A DNA stretch of 64,000 nt from Thermoleophilia bacterium SCSIO 60948 (GCA_021496505.1 CP053031.1:682001-746000), one strand, 5' to 3'; counted from the first letter of the stretch, positions 8,640 to 17,760 are shown. The notes: generated by a model from the letters alone, not told the origin. A program made the numbers and translations.

Positions 8640-9206
8640 TCAGGCTCCTTCCACGATGCTTCGCGCCGGCTCGAGCTGTTCGGCGAGGTTCTGCAACCCG
8701 CGCGATACGCGAGCCCGGATCGCCTGCTCTGAGGTGCCAAGTCGCGCGGCGACCTCGCTGTAGGGCAACTCCTCGACGACCCTCAGCTCGAGGGCGTCGC
8801 GTTGCTCGGGCGAGAGCCGGGCGAGCGCGTCGCGCACCAGGTCTCGCAGCTCCGCGGTGCCGGCGAGCTCCTCGATCCGCTCGAACTCCTCATCGGACAG
8901 GACCGGCGGCTCGAGCTTCAGCCGTCGCAGCGCTCGGTCCTCGATCGCCCCGTCGCGGTGGAAGCGCCGGAGCTTGTTCGCCGCGATACCGAACAACCAG
9001 GCTTGAGCCGCCGACGAGTCTTCACCCCTGAAGCGGGGCGCGCTCTCGACCGCTTGGGCGAAGGTCTCGGCCGCCAGGTCCATCGCCACCTGCGCGTCCC
9101 AGACCCGGCGCGTGAAGAAGACCACGAGGTTCGTGGCGTTCGCGTCATAGAGGTCCGTCAGGTTCGCGTCGGCCTCGAGCCAGCTGGGATCGCGTCTTCC
9201 TGCCAT
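8640..9206 (-). CDS. ECF-type RNA polymerase sigma factor
   Basis: A 188-residue sigma-70 family protein. Region 2 spans about 15-85 (LYDANATNLVVFFTRRVWDA ... AAETFAQAVESAPRFRG). A short linker follows, then region 4 at about 125-180 (LSPEQRDALELRVVEELPYS, EVAARLGTSEQAIRARVSRG). The start is the ATG at 9206. The downstream gene is a one-TM protein starting one base after its stop, the arrangement of a sigma factor with its membrane regulator. It is unlike the first-window sigma factor in length and sequence, so the two are not a recent duplication. Confidence 0.92.
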   Translation of the reverse strand: MAGRRDPSWLEADANLTDLYDANATNLVVFFTRRVWDAQVAMDLAAETFAQAVESAPRFRGEDSSAAQAWLFGIAANKLRRFHRDGAIEDRALRRLKLEPPVLSDEEFERIEELAGTAELRDLVRDALARLSPEQRDALELRVVEELPYSEVAARLGTSEQAIRARVSRGLQNLAEQLEPARSIVEGA

Positions 9207-9283
9207 CGCTGGTGAATGCCACTCGCGGTCAACCTGTGACGCAGGGGTCGCCGCCCGACCGATGCGGCACCCCCCCGAGTAGC

Positions 9284-9730
9284 TCAGCGGCGAGCGATGC
9301 GCGTCCTCGCGGCCAGGTCGCCGAGGCGCGCCTGTCGCCTGCCGGTCGACAGGGCGGCGATGAACCCGACGAGATAGAGAACCGGGAGGACGTCGATGAC
9401 GCGAAGCAGGGTCCGGACCGCGACCGCTCCGGTGCTCGCCTCGCCGCCGTTCACGGCCTCCACCCGGAGTCCGAGCGCACGCTTGCCGAGCGTCGTCCGC
9501 GTCGTCGCCTCGGCGGCGAAGTAGTAGAGCAGCGCGAGCGCGAAGAAGATCAGCGCCGAGCCGCCTTCGAGGTTGATCGAGATCGAGCCCTCGCCGGTCT
9601 CGGTCCGGCCGAAGAGCAGCCCGATGGCGACGAAAAGAACGAACAGGACCAGCAGGTCGAGCAGACCCGCCGCGACCCGGCGGCCGAGGACGTCGGTGCG
9701 GTCAGGTTCCCTCACACCCGAGTCGGTCAT
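9284..9730 (-). CDS. RDD family membrane protein
   Basis: A 148-residue integral membrane protein. The RDD signature region is present: an N-terminal helix with the Arg/Asp pattern (RRVAAGLLDLLVLFVLFV), a second TM at about 70-88 (ALIFFALALLYYFAAEAT) followed by TTLGKRALGLRVEAVNG, and a third TM (VIDVLPVLYLVGFIAALS). The TxGKRxLGLRV motif after TM2 is the family hallmark. Some family members have been linked to Na+/H+ exchange, but most are uncharacterised. It is divergent from the ferredoxin gene, with 46 bases between. Confidence 0.85.
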   Translation of the reverse strand: MTDSGVREPDRTDVLGRRVAAGLLDLLVLFVLFVAIGLLFGRTETGEGSISINLEGGSALIFFALALLYYFAAEATTRTTLGKRALGLRVEAVNGGEASTGAVAVRTLLRVIDVLPVLYLVGFIAALSTGRRQARLGDLAARTRIARR

Positions 9731-9776
9731 CGGCCGTGAGACTAGGTGAGCCGCGCCCGTCTACGCTTCCGTCCCG

Positions 9777-10043
9777 ATGACCTACGTGATCGTTGGAAGC
9801 TGCGTCAAAGACGACGTCTGCATCGATGTCTGCCCAGTCGACTGCATCCACCCGAAGCCCGGCGACCCGGACTTCGAGACGGCGGAGCAGCTCTACATCG
9901 ACCCCGCGGTCTGCATCGACTGCGACGCCTGCGTCGAAGCCTGCCCGGTCGACGCGATCTACGCCGAGGGCGAGGTCCCGGCGCGTGACGCCGACTCGAC
10001 CGACCTGAACGCGCTCTTCTTCGCCGAGCGCCAGCCCGCCTGA
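9777..10043 (+). CDS. fdxA: Ferredoxin, FdxA type with two Fe-S clusters
   Basis: An 88-residue low-potential electron carrier. The N-terminal cluster set is C9, C15, C19 and C23 (CVKDDVCIDVCPVDCIHP). The second is a classical CxxCxxCxxxCP set (VCIDCDACVEACPVDAIY). The layout and the start MTYVIVGSC match the 7Fe/8Fe FdxA ferredoxins of actinobacteria; which N-terminal cysteines bind a 3Fe or 4Fe cluster cannot be decided here. The stop overlaps the next ATG by one base (TGATG), so it is made together with a ferredoxin-NADP reductase, its obvious redox partner. Confidence 0.93.
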   Translation: MTYVIVGSCVKDDVCIDVCPVDCIHPKPGDPDFETAEQLYIDPAVCIDCDACVEACPVDAIYAEGEVPARDADSTDLNALFFAERQPA

Positions 10044-11413
10044 TGGCCGACCAGCTCAAGGTCGCCGTCGTCGGCGCGGGGCCCGCGGGCGCCTTCGCCG
10101 TCGCGCAGCTGAACGCCCGCGGCCGGCGCTTCGACATCGACGTCTTCGAGCGACTGCCGACTCCGTGGGGGCTGCTTCGCGCCGGCGTCGCGCCGGACCA
10201 CGGCACGATCAAGAAGCTCGACGAGACCTTCGACAAGGAGGTCTTCGGGCGCGGCTGTCGCTTCTTCGGCAACGTCAGGGTCGGAGAGGACGTCACCCAT
10301 GCCGACCTCGCCGAGCGCTACCACGCCGTCATCTACGCCGTCGGCGCTCAGACCGACAAGTCGCTCGGCATCCCCGGCGAGGACCTGCCCGGTTCGATGC
10401 CCGCCACGGCCTTCGTCGGCTGGTACAACGGCCATCCGGACTTCCGCGATCTCGCGCCGGACCTCTCGCATCCGACCGCGGTCGTGATCGGCAACGGCAA
10501 CGTCGCCGCCGACGTCACACGGGTCCTGACCCGAAGCGTCGACGAGCTCGCCCGCACCGACATCGCCGACCACGCGCTCGAGGCGCTTCGCGAGTCGAGG
10601 GTCGAGCGCGTGATCATGCTCGGACGCCGCGGGCCGGCCCAGGCGGCGTTCACCAACGCCGAGCTGCGTGAGCTCGGGCGGATGGACGGGGTCAACGTCG
10701 TCGTGCGGCCCGAGGACGTCGAGCTCGATCCGGTCTCGGCCGATTGGCTCGAGACCGAAGGGACCTTCACGGCGCGCCGCAACGTCGAGGCGCTGCGCGA
10801 GTTCGCCGCCTCGCCGCCACACCCCGACGGCTTCCGATCGATCGAGCTGCGGTTCCTGCGCTCGCCGGTCGCGATCCACGGCGAGGGCCGCGTCGAGCAG
10901 GTCGAGGTCGTCGAGAACGAGCTCTTCCGCGATGAGGGCGGGATGCTCCGGGCTCGAGCCGTCGACGGCTCGAACGAGAAGATCGAGGCGGGGCTCGTGC
11001 TGCGCTCGGTCGGCTACCGCGGGGTCGCGCTGCCCGACGTCCCCTTCGACGAGCGCCGCTACGTGTTGCCGAACGAGGCCGGCCGCGTGCTCGACGCCGG
11101 CTCGGGTGAGCGCCTGCCCGGCGTCTACGCGGTCGGCTGGATCAAGCGCGGGCCGACGGGCATCCTCGGCACGAACAAGCGCGACGCGGCCGAGACCGTC
11201 GACTCGCTCGTCGCCGATTGGGAGAGCGGGTCGCTTCCCGAGCCGAGCCAAGGCGACGTCGCCGAGCTGCTCGGCGGCAAGGACGATCTCGTCACCGCGG
11301 TCGGCTGGCGAGCGATCGAGAGCCAGGAGCTCGCGGCCGGCCAGAGGTCGAAGCGGCCACGGGTCAAGATCGCTGAGCACGGCGAGCTGCTCTCGGCGGC
11401 GCGGTCGAAGTAG
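10043..11413 (+). CDS. fprA: Ferredoxin-NADP+ reductase, adrenodoxin-reductase type
   Basis: A 456-residue flavoprotein that moves electrons between NADPH and ferredoxin. The FAD-binding Rossmann motif is at the N-terminus (VAVVGAGPAGAFAVAQL, about 7-23), followed by the family signature PTPWGLLRAGVAPDHGTIKK. The NADP-binding motif VVIGNGNVAADVTRVLTR is near 150. A C-terminal FAD motif reads GVYAVGWIKRGPTGILGTNK. Length and motifs match FprA of mycobacteria rather than plant-type FNR. It overlaps fdxA by one base, so the two form a dicistronic electron-transfer unit. Confidence 0.95.
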   Translation: MADQLKVAVVGAGPAGAFAVAQLNARGRRFDIDVFERLPTPWGLLRAGVAPDHGTIKKLDETFDKEVFGRGCRFFGNVRVGEDVTHADLAERYHAVIYAVGAQTDKSLGIPGEDLPGSMPATAFVGWYNGHPDFRDLAPDLSHPTAVVIGNGNVAADVTRVLTRSVDELARTDIADHALEALRESRVERVIMLGRRGPAQAAFTNAELRELGRMDGVNVVVRPEDVELDPVSADWLETEGTFTARRNVEALREFAASPPHPDGFRSIELRFLRSPVAIHGEGRVEQVEVVENELFRDEGGMLRARAVDGSNEKIEAGLVLRSVGYRGVALPDVPFDERRYVLPNEAGRVLDAGSGERLPGVYAVGWIKRGPTGILGTNKRDAAETVDSLVADWESGSLPEPSQGDVAELLGGKDDLVTAVGWRAIESQELAAGQRSKRPRVKIAEHGELLSAARSK

Positions 11414-11419
11414 GCCAGG

Positions 11420-11938
11420 ATGGCGGCGGCGGGCGATCGATTCGAGATGCCCGACGGCAGCGTCTACCTCGTCGTGACGCCGAGCGCCGAGACCGGCGGC
11501 GAGTACGTCGAGATGGAGTTCATCCTGCCGCCGGGGTGCGTCGCTCCGCCACCACACGTCCATCCCTCGCAGGTCGAGGAGTACGAGGTCGTCTCCGGGC
11601 GCTTCGAGGTCGTCGTCGACGGGGAGTGGTCGAAGCTCGGTCCGGGCGAGAGCGCCTCGGTCCCGGTCGGCGCGCTCCACACCTTCCGCAACGCGACCGA
11701 CGAGGCAGTCCATGTCCGCAACTGGCACCGGCCGGCGATGCGCTTCGAGGAGTTCATCGAGGGAACGCGAGCGGCACTCGACGTGGCCGGGGTCACGGGC
11801 GGCCGCGACCCGCGCGTCCCGATGATCCTGTCGACCTCGATGCTCGCCTATCCGGAGACGCTCGCGCCCGGCCGACGGCGCGAGCGGATCGCGATGCGCG
11901 CCCTTGCCACGATCGGCCGGCTGCTCCGCGTGACCTGA
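11420..11938 (+). CDS. Cupin-domain protein
   Basis: A 172-residue protein with a single cupin barrel at about 30-105. Metal-ligand type residues occur in cupin motif 1 (PPHVHPSQVEEYEVVSGRFE) and motif 2 (VPVGALHTFRNATDEAVHV). The C-terminal 70 residues are helical and unassigned (MRFEEFIEGTRAALDVAG). It starts 6 bases after fprA and may be the third gene of that operon. Substrate is unknown; such proteins range from dioxygenases to binding proteins. Confidence 0.85.
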   Translation: MAAAGDRFEMPDGSVYLVVTPSAETGGEYVEMEFILPPGCVAPPPHVHPSQVEEYEVVSGRFEVVVDGEWSKLGPGESASVPVGALHTFRNATDEAVHVRNWHRPAMRFEEFIEGTRAALDVAGVTGGRDPRVPMILSTSMLAYPETLAPGRRRERIAMRALATIGRLLRVT

Positions 11939-12018
11939 CGGTCCGCGGGGGGCGACCGCCCCCGAGTTGCTCGCGCGGGCGCGGGCGCGCGCTTGACACC
12001 GCTGGTTACCGTGTTCCG

Positions 12019-14784
12019 GTGGAACCCGGAGCTGCGGTCGCGTCAGGGCTTCTCGGCCGGGCGGTCGAGGAGGCTGACCTCGAGAACCTCCTCGCGGGCC
12101 TCGGGGCGGGGGTGGGTGGCGCCCGCCTGATCCGCGGCGACGCGGGGATCGGGAAGACGGCTCTGCTGGAGACTGCCGCCCGGCGCGCGTCAGCCGCAGG
12201 GGCCAATGTGCTGACCACGGCCGGGGTCCCGTCCGAGAGTCGCCTCGGCTTCGCCGGGCTCCACCGGCTGCTCGCTCCGCGGCTCGGCGCGATCGGCGAG
12301 CTGCCCGAGCCGCAGGCGGCGGCCCTCTCGACGGCCTTCGGGCTCGGTTCGGAGGTCGCGCCGGACAGGTTCCTGATCGCGCTGGCGACGCTCGAGCTCC
12401 TGGCCGACGCGGCGGCGGAGCAGCCCTTGGTCCTGATCGTCGAGGACACCCACTGGCTGGACGAGGACAGCTGGCAGGTGCTGACGTTCGTCGCGCGCCG
12501 GGTCGAGTTCGAGCCGATCGTGATCCTGTTCGCGGTTCGCGAGGGCTACCCCGAGCACCGCGAGGACTCCGCGCTCGGACAGATGCGGCTGAGCGCGCTG
12601 AGCCCGGTCGCCTCCGCCGAGCTGCTCGATGAGGCGAGCCCCGATCTGTCGCCGATCGCGCGGCGGCACGTGCTCGACATGGCGGGCGGCAACCCGCTGG
12701 CGTTGCTCGAGCTGCCGCGGGCCGCCGACTTCGGGGCGAGCTCCGCTGCCTCCGGAGTCGGCCCCTTGCCGATCACCGCGCGGCTCGAGCGGGCGTTCGC
12801 CGACCAGCTCGAGGCGCTGCCGAGGGCGACGCAGTCGCTGCTGCTCGTCGCGGCGGCCGACGATGGGTCGAACCTCGAGCGAATTCTCCGCGCCGGCTCG
12901 TGGGTGGCCGGCGAGCCGCTGACGGTCGACGATCTCGCGCCGGCCGAAGCCGCGGGTCTGATTCGGGTCGGAGGTGAGGGCATCGACCTGCGCCATCCGC
13001 TCGTCGGTGCCGCGATCTATCGCGGCGCGAGCATGGGCGACCGCATGGCGGCGCACACCGCGCTCGCCGAGGTGGGCGGCGCCGACCCGGACCGCAGCGC
13101 CTGGCACAGGGCCGCGGCCTGTCTCGGGCCCGATGAGTCCGTTGCCTCGGCGCTCGAGGCCGCTGCCGAGAGGGCCCTGGCCCGCGGCGCCCCAGCGGTC
13201 TCCGCGGCGGCGATCGAACGTGCCGCCCAGCTGTCGGATGTCTCGGAGGTGCGGGGCAGGCGGTTGCTGCGAGCGGGGGAGATGGAGTTCGAGCTCGGGC
13301 GCCCCGACCATGCGCTGCGGCTGCTCCAGCGCGCGCAGTCGCTCGAGCTGAGCCGGTCCGAGCAGGCGCAGCTCGCGCTGTTGATCGAGACGGGCGATGA
13401 GGAGAGTTGGTCCGGCCCGGCGCGCGTCGCATCGTCGGCGACGCTGGCGAGCGAGATGGTCGATCCGGCGGACCCCGAACGCTCGCTCGGGGCCCTGCTG
13501 GGAGCGGCCCAGGCCTGCTGGTGGGGCAACCCGACACCGCAGACTCGCGCCCTGGTCCTCGCCACGGCGGACCGGATCGGTGTCCCGGACGATCTGCCCG
13601 CGATGGTCGCGATTCGCGCCTGCGCGGACCCGGTCGGGCAGGGCCGCGAGACGATCGAGAGGATCGCTCGGGCCAGGCTCGATCCGGGCCCGGATCCGGT
13701 CGGTCCGCACCTGCTGGGAACCGCCGCCACGGCGGTCTGGTCGTTCGAGCAGAGCTTGGGTCTGCTCGGGGTCGCCGTCGAGGGTCTGCGAGCGCAGGGA
13801 CGCCTCGGCCGCCTGGCCCAGGCCCTCGTCTCGCAGGCCTGGGCAGCGGTGCTCTGCGCGAACTCGACCCTGGCCGGGTCGGCCGCGGACGAGGCCTCAC
13901 GCCTCGCGCGTGAGACCGGCCAGGTCCGCTGGGCCGTCGCCGCCGACCTCGTCAGGGCCACCCTCGCGGGCGAGAGGGGCGATGACGCGACGTTGAACGC
14001 CCTGACCACGAGGGGCGAGTCGGAGCTGCTGTCGATCGGCGCGCAGCCGCTCCTCGCGATGGTCAGGTTCGCCCGCGGGCGCGCCGCGGTCGCGCACCAG
14101 AACTACGAGGAGGGGTTCGCCGAGCTCAGGCGGGCGCTCGAGCCCGGCGACATCTCCTACCACCGGTTCACCGGGGCCTGGGGACTGGCCGACCTTGTCG
14201 AGGCCGCGAGCCACGTCGCCGACGAGGCGGTCACGCTCTCCTATCTGTCCGAGCTCGAGCGACTCGCGGAGGAGACGGGCAGCCCGTACCTGCGCGCGTC
14301 GCTGGATTACGTGCGCCCGCTCGTCGCCGCCGACGGCGACGCCGACCGCGCGTTCGGGCTGGCGCTGCGGGGCGAGGTCTCGCGCTGGCCGTGCTTCCAC
14401 GGCCGGCTCCAGCTCGCCTACGGTCGCTGGTTGCGCCGCCACCGGCGGGTCGCCGAGTCGCGGGCTCCGTTGCGTGCGGCTCGCGACGGCTTCGACGCGC
14501 TCGGCTTCGGCGGCCTGGCCGAGCGCGCGCGCGAGGAGCTACGTGCCTCCGGCGAGACCAGCCGCAGCCGGGGCCCCGACGTCCGCGACCGGCTGACACC
14601 CCAGGAGCTCCAGATCGCGCAACTCGCCGCCGAGGGACTGTCGAATCGGGAGATCGGACAGCGGCTCTACCTGTCGCACCGAACGGTCGGCTCGCACCTC
14701 TACCGGCTCTTCCCCAAGCTCGGGGTCAGCTCCCGCAACCACCTGGGCGACGCGCTCGCGAGGTTGCCGGCGGCCGTCGACTGA
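12019..14784 (+). CDS. Large ATP-binding LuxR-family (LAL) transcriptional regulator
   Basis: A 921-residue regulator. The N-terminal AAA/NACHT-like ATPase has Walker A at about 40-47 (GDAGIGKT) and Walker B at about 137-146 (LVLIVEDTHW). A long TPR-like helical middle follows. A C-terminal GerE/LuxR helix-turn-helix lies at about 855-910 (LTPQELQIAQLAAEGLSN, REIGQRLYLSHRTVGSHLYR). I choose the GTG at 12019 (VEPGAAVASGLLGRAVEEAD) because the longer open frame upstream overlaps the cupin gene and is not protein-like. The length fits the MalT/LAL class. It is a single-gene unit facing the hydrolase at 14823. The ligand is unknown. Confidence 0.9.
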   Translation: MEPGAAVASGLLGRAVEEADLENLLAGLGAGVGGARLIRGDAGIGKTALLETAARRASAAGANVLTTAGVPSESRLGFAGLHRLLAPRLGAIGELPEPQAAALSTAFGLGSEVAPDRFLIALATLELLADAAAEQPLVLIVEDTHWLDEDSWQVLTFVARRVEFEPIVILFAVREGYPEHREDSALGQMRLSALSPVASAELLDEASPDLSPIARRHVLDMAGGNPLALLELPRAADFGASSAASGVGPLPITARLERAFADQLEALPRATQSLLLVAAADDGSNLERILRAGSWVAGEPLTVDDLAPAEAAGLIRVGGEGIDLRHPLVGAAIYRGASMGDRMAAHTALAEVGGADPDRSAWHRAAACLGPDESVASALEAAAERALARGAPAVSAAAIERAAQLSDVSEVRGRRLLRAGEMEFELGRPDHALRLLQRAQSLELSRSEQAQLALLIETGDEESWSGPARVASSATLASEMVDPADPERSLGALLGAAQACWWGNPTPQTRALVLATADRIGVPDDLPAMVAIRACADPVGQGRETIERIARARLDPGPDPVGPHLLGTAATAVWSFEQSLGLLGVAVEGLRAQGRLGRLAQALVSQAWAAVLCANSTLAGSAADEASRLARETGQVRWAVAADLVRATLAGERGDDATLNALTTRGESELLSIGAQPLLAMVRFARGRAAVAHQNYEEGFAELRRALEPGDISYHRFTGAWGLADLVEAASHVADEAVTLSYLSELERLAEETGSPYLRASLDYVRPLVAADGDADRAFGLALRGEVSRWPCFHGRLQLAYGRWLRRHRRVAESRAPLRAARDGFDALGFGGLAERAREELRASGETSRSRGPDVRDRLTPQELQIAQLAAEGLSNREIGQRLYLSHRTVGSHLYRLFPKLGVSSRNHLGDALARLPAAVD

Positions 14785-14822
14785 CTCGGCGCGGACGACC
14801 GGCGGCTCGGGGCCGACGCCGA

Positions 14823-15635
14823 TCAGCCGACGCGGACCGAGGCGTGCTCGATCGCCCAGCTGAGCGCGTAGTCGGCGACCTCCTCCCAGCCCTCCTTCGC
14901 GGGCAGCAGGTGCGGCCCCTCGAACTCCTCGATCTCAGTCACCGTGTCGGACTTGTAGTGCTTGAGGTTCGACTGCTGGATCGCGGGCGGCATCAGGTGG
15001 TCCTCGCTGCCGGAGATGAACAGCAGCGGCGCGCGCTCATCGTTTCGGTAGTCGACCGCCGTGTCCTGGGGGCCGGGCCTGAAGTTCGCGGTCACGCTGT
15101 CGAACAGGATCCGACCGGATGCGGGCACGTGGTAGCGCTCGTAGAGCTCACGCGAGCGCTCCTCGCCGAAGCCGTTGGTGAACGCGTACTGCCACTGCTC
15201 GAACGTGTAGCCGAACGCTCGGTGGTGGTTCGCCGGGTTTCGCAGGACCGGCCACGTGGCCTTCGCCTGCGCGAACGGGACCACGCGGACACCCTCGGTC
15301 GGCGCCGAGTTGATGGCGACGCCGGCGGCGCCGCGACCGTGGTCGAGCAGGATCTGTGTGAAGGCGCCGCCAGCGGAGTGGCCGATGATGATCGGCGGCG
15401 AGTCGAGCTCGTCGATGACCGCCTCGAAGCGCTCGATGACCGCCGGCACGCGCAGCTCCTCGACCGGCGTCGGGTCGGCGTTGAGCGCCTCGACCTCGAC
15501 CTCGAATCCGGGGTAGGCCGGAGCGAGCACCCGGTAGCCCTTGGCCTCGTAGTGGCGGATCCAGTCCTCCCAGCTTCGCGGCGTCACCCAGAAGCCGTGG
15601 ACGAGGACGATGGTGTCGGGCGTGGTGGGGCTCAT
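14823..15635 (-). CDS. Alpha/beta hydrolase
   Basis: A 270-residue hydrolase of the serine alpha/beta fold. The oxyanion-hole motif LVHGFWVTPRSWE is near residue 11. The nucleophile elbow is GHSAGG with Ser87, the acid is probably the Asp in LFISGSEDHLMPP, and the catalytic His is in EFEGPHLLPAKEGW. The ATG at 15635 has AAAGGA upstream; the longer frame above it is a shadow of other genes. It is transcribed away from the HD-domain gene, with 180 bases between them. The substrate cannot be read from sequence. Confidence 0.9.
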   Translation of the reverse strand: MSPTTPDTIVLVHGFWVTPRSWEDWIRHYEAKGYRVLAPAYPGFEVEVEALNADPTPVEELRVPAVIERFEAVIDELDSPPIIIGHSAGGAFTQILLDHGRGAAGVAINSAPTEGVRVVPFAQAKATWPVLRNPANHHRAFGYTFEQWQYAFTNGFGEERSRELYERYHVPASGRILFDSVTANFRPGPQDTAVDYRNDERAPLLFISGSEDHLMPPAIQQSNLKHYKSDTVTEIEEFEGPHLLPAKEGWEEVADYALSWAIEHASVRVG

Positions 15636-15815
15636 CGGGATGCGTCCTTTTCGTCGGGCCCGGAGCCAGGGCTCCATGGCGGTGCTCCGCCGTCTCGACG
15701 TCGACCCTCGGGCCGCGCTCGCTCCTTCGCTTCCGTAGCCCGACTGCATCGACCGAGAGCCGACCGCCGGACGAATTGGGTCACCCGACGCAAGCACCGG
15801 TCGGGACGCGGCCCC

Positions 15816-16442
15816 ATGATGGGCCCGATGAAGGCTCTGATCAGACACCCTCGGATCGACGAGATCCTCGGCGCGCGCTCCGAGTTCGCGCGCGGAGATC
15901 TCGAAGCCTGGGCGGGGTACGTCAACCACGCGCATCGGGTCTTCAACTTCGCGCGCGCCGTCGCGGAGCTCGACGCGGACGGCGAGGAGAAGCTCGCGAT
16001 CGCAGCAGCCTTCCACGACCTCTACGCGTTCGACGGGCTGGACTACCTGGAGCCGTCGATCCGAGCGGCGGCTGCGTATCTGATCGAGACCGACCGCGCG
16101 GGCTGGGAGCGAGAGGTCGCGCTGACCATCGCCTTCCATCACCGGATCCGCCCCTACACCGGCGCCCACGCGCGTCTCGTCGAGCCGTTCCGGCGCGCGG
16201 ACTGGAACGACTTCACGCTCGGCCTGGTGCGATGGGGGATACCGCGCGAGATCCGGCGCGCCGCCGACCGCGAGTTCCCGGTTTCGGAGTTCATACCGAA
16301 GGCCGTGACCCGCTTCGCGGTCCACTGGATCCCGCGCCATCCGCTGCGGCCGATCCCCGTCCTCCGCGGTCGCGCGGCACTGCGCCGCGCGGATGGAGAG
16401 AATGCGGGCGACCACCGAGCCCGGGCTGGAGCGACCGAGTGA
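15816..16442 (+). CDS. HD-domain protein (metal-dependent phosphohydrolase-like)
   Basis: A 208-residue protein with HD-superfamily metal-site elements: His in NHAHRVFNFARAVAEL, the HD pair in AIAAAFHDLYAFDGLDYLEP (about 65), and later histidines in LTIAFHHRIRPYTGAH. Candidate starts are ATGs at 15816, 15819 (other frame) and 15828; I use 15816. The stop overlaps the GTG start of the molybdopterin oxidoreductase (GTGA), giving a three-gene operon. Family members hydrolyse phosphate esters or nucleotides; which substrate applies here is unknown. Confidence 0.82.
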   Translation: MMGPMKALIRHPRIDEILGARSEFARGDLEAWAGYVNHAHRVFNFARAVAELDADGEEKLAIAAAFHDLYAFDGLDYLEPSIRAAAAYLIETDRAGWEREVALTIAFHHRIRPYTGAHARLVEPFRRADWNDFTLGLVRWGIPREIRRAADREFPVSEFIPKAVTRFAVHWIPRHPLRPIPVLRGRAALRRADGENAGDHRARAGATE

Positions 16443-17050
16443 ACGACTTCGTCTCACGTGCTTTCGGAGGCCGCCGCCGAGTGCCGGAGGGCCTTCGCGA
16501 CCGGCTGCCGCCGGGTCAGTATCTCGAGCAGGGGTTCCCGGTCCTGACCGCGGGGCCGACCCCGCGGATCGACACCGGCGACTGGTCGTTCGGGGTCGAC
16601 GGGATGGTCGCCGAGGCGCGCTCATGGACCTGGGGGGAGTTCGCCGATCTGCCCTGGGAGCGGATCCCCTGCGACATCCACTGCGTGACGAAGTGGTCGA
16701 AGCTCGGCACCGAGTTCGAGGGGGTATCGCTCGACGTCCTGTTCGAGTCGGCTGAGCCGCTCGACGCCTACGCGATGATCCACTCCTACGGCGGCTACAC
16801 GACGAACCTCTCCGTCGAGGATCTGACGGACGGCAAGGCCTGGGTCGTGACCCACCACGAGGGTGAGCCGCTGCCGCGCGAGCACGGTGGCCCGGCCCGC
16901 CTTCTGGTACCGCACCTCTACTTCTGGAAGAGCGCGAAATGGGTCGCGGGGATCCGGATCCTCGACCACGACGAGCCCGGCTTCTGGGAGGCCAACGGCT
17001 ACCACAACCGCGGCGATCCCTGGAGGGAGGAGCGGTATTGGAACGACTGA
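16439..17050 (+). CDS. Sulfite-oxidase-like molybdopterin oxidoreductase
   Basis: A 203-residue single-domain molybdenum enzyme of the sulfite oxidase fold (COG2041 small group, related to MsrP/YedY). The Mo-ligating cysteine is Cys82 in IPCDIHCVTKWSKLG. Other conserved blocks are AMIHSYGGYTTNLSVED and RLLVPHLYFWKSAKWVAGI. It lacks a heme domain, the dimerisation domain and any Tat signal, so it should be cytoplasmic. The GTG start at 16439 overlaps the preceding stop by 4 bases, and the flavin reductase gene starts 13 bases inside its 3' end. Tight coupling suggests that the reductase is its electron partner. Substrate unknown. Confidence 0.9.
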   Translation: MNDFVSRAFGGRRRVPEGLRDRLPPGQYLEQGFPVLTAGPTPRIDTGDWSFGVDGMVAEARSWTWGEFADLPWERIPCDIHCVTKWSKLGTEFEGVSLDVLFESAEPLDAYAMIHSYGGYTTNLSVEDLTDGKAWVVTHHEGEPLPREHGGPARLLVPHLYFWKSAKWVAGIRILDHDEPGFWEANGYHNRGDPWREERYWND

Positions 17051-17760
17051 CCGCCGTCACCCAGCGGGCGCCCGGGAAGTGGCAGATCGCCACCGTGACC
17101 GACATCCGTCGCGAGACGCCGACGGTGAAGTCGTTCCGGCTCGAGCTCCCGATCTGGATTCCGCACTGCCCCGGCCAGCACTACGACGTCCGCCTCACCG
17201 CGCCGGACGGCTACCGCGCCCAGCGCTCGTACTCGATCGCCTCCTCGCCGCTCGACAGCGGCGAGATCGAACTGACGATCGACTGCCTGCTGGACGGCGA
17301 GGTATCGCCGTATTTCCACGACGTGGTCGAGGTCGGCGACCAGGTCGAGGTCAGAGGCCCGTTCGCCTCCTACTTCGTCTGGCGCGGCCAGGACCCGGTC
17401 CTGCTGATCGGAGGCGGCTCGGGCGTCGTGCCGTTGATGTCGATCCTGCGCCACAAGCGACGGGCTGCGCCCGAGGTCGACGCGCGCCTGCTCTTCTCGG
17501 TGCGAAGCCCCGAGGATCTGATCTACGCCTCGGAGCTCGGGGAGGAGACGACCGTCACGTACACGCGCTCGGCTCCGGACGGCTGGACCGGGCACAGTGG
17601 CCGGATCGACGCGCCGCTGATCGAGTCGATGCTCTCCCCGATGTCCACGGCGTTCATCTGTGGTTCGAACGGCTTCGTCGAGGCCGCCTCTGAGCTCCTG
17701 CTCGCCGCCGGGGTGCCGGGCGAGCGAGTCCTGACGGAGCGCTACGGGCCGACGGGCTGA
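17038..17760 (+). CDS. FAD/NAD(P)-binding ferredoxin-reductase-like oxidoreductase
   Basis: A 240-residue flavin reductase of the FNR superfamily without an Fe-S domain. FAD-binding motif: AQRSYSIASSPLDSGEIEL. NAD(P)-binding motifs: LLIGGGSGVVPLMSIL and the C-terminal AFICGSNGFVEAASELL. The start is a TTG at 17038, supported by a strong GGAGGGAGGAG ribosome-binding site 6-7 bases upstream that lies inside the Mo-enzyme gene. The 13-base overlap with that gene and the matching roles imply a two-protein redox unit passing electrons between NAD(P)H and the Mo centre. Confidence 0.9.
   Translation: MERLTAVTQRAPGKWQIATVTDIRRETPTVKSFRLELPIWIPHCPGQHYDVRLTAPDGYRAQRSYSIASSPLDSGEIELTIDCLLDGEVSPYFHDVVEVGDQVEVRGPFASYFVWRGQDPVLLIGGGSGVVPLMSILRHKRRAAPEVDARLLFSVRSPEDLIYASELGEETTVTYTRSAPDGWTGHSGRIDAPLIESMLSPMSTAFICGSNGFVEAASELLLAAGVPGERVLTERYGPTG

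Noticed and set aside
11993-11998. TTGACA as a -35 element for the LuxR regulator
   Set aside because: No acceptable -10 hexamer occurs 16-18 bases downstream; that position falls at the proposed GTG start.
9959-14442. Long minus-strand open frames (589, 506 and 375 residues) opposite fprA and the LuxR regulator
   Set aside because: They are antisense to strongly supported genes, rich in Arg/Asp/Leu as expected for mirror frames in GC-rich DNA, and show no domain pattern.
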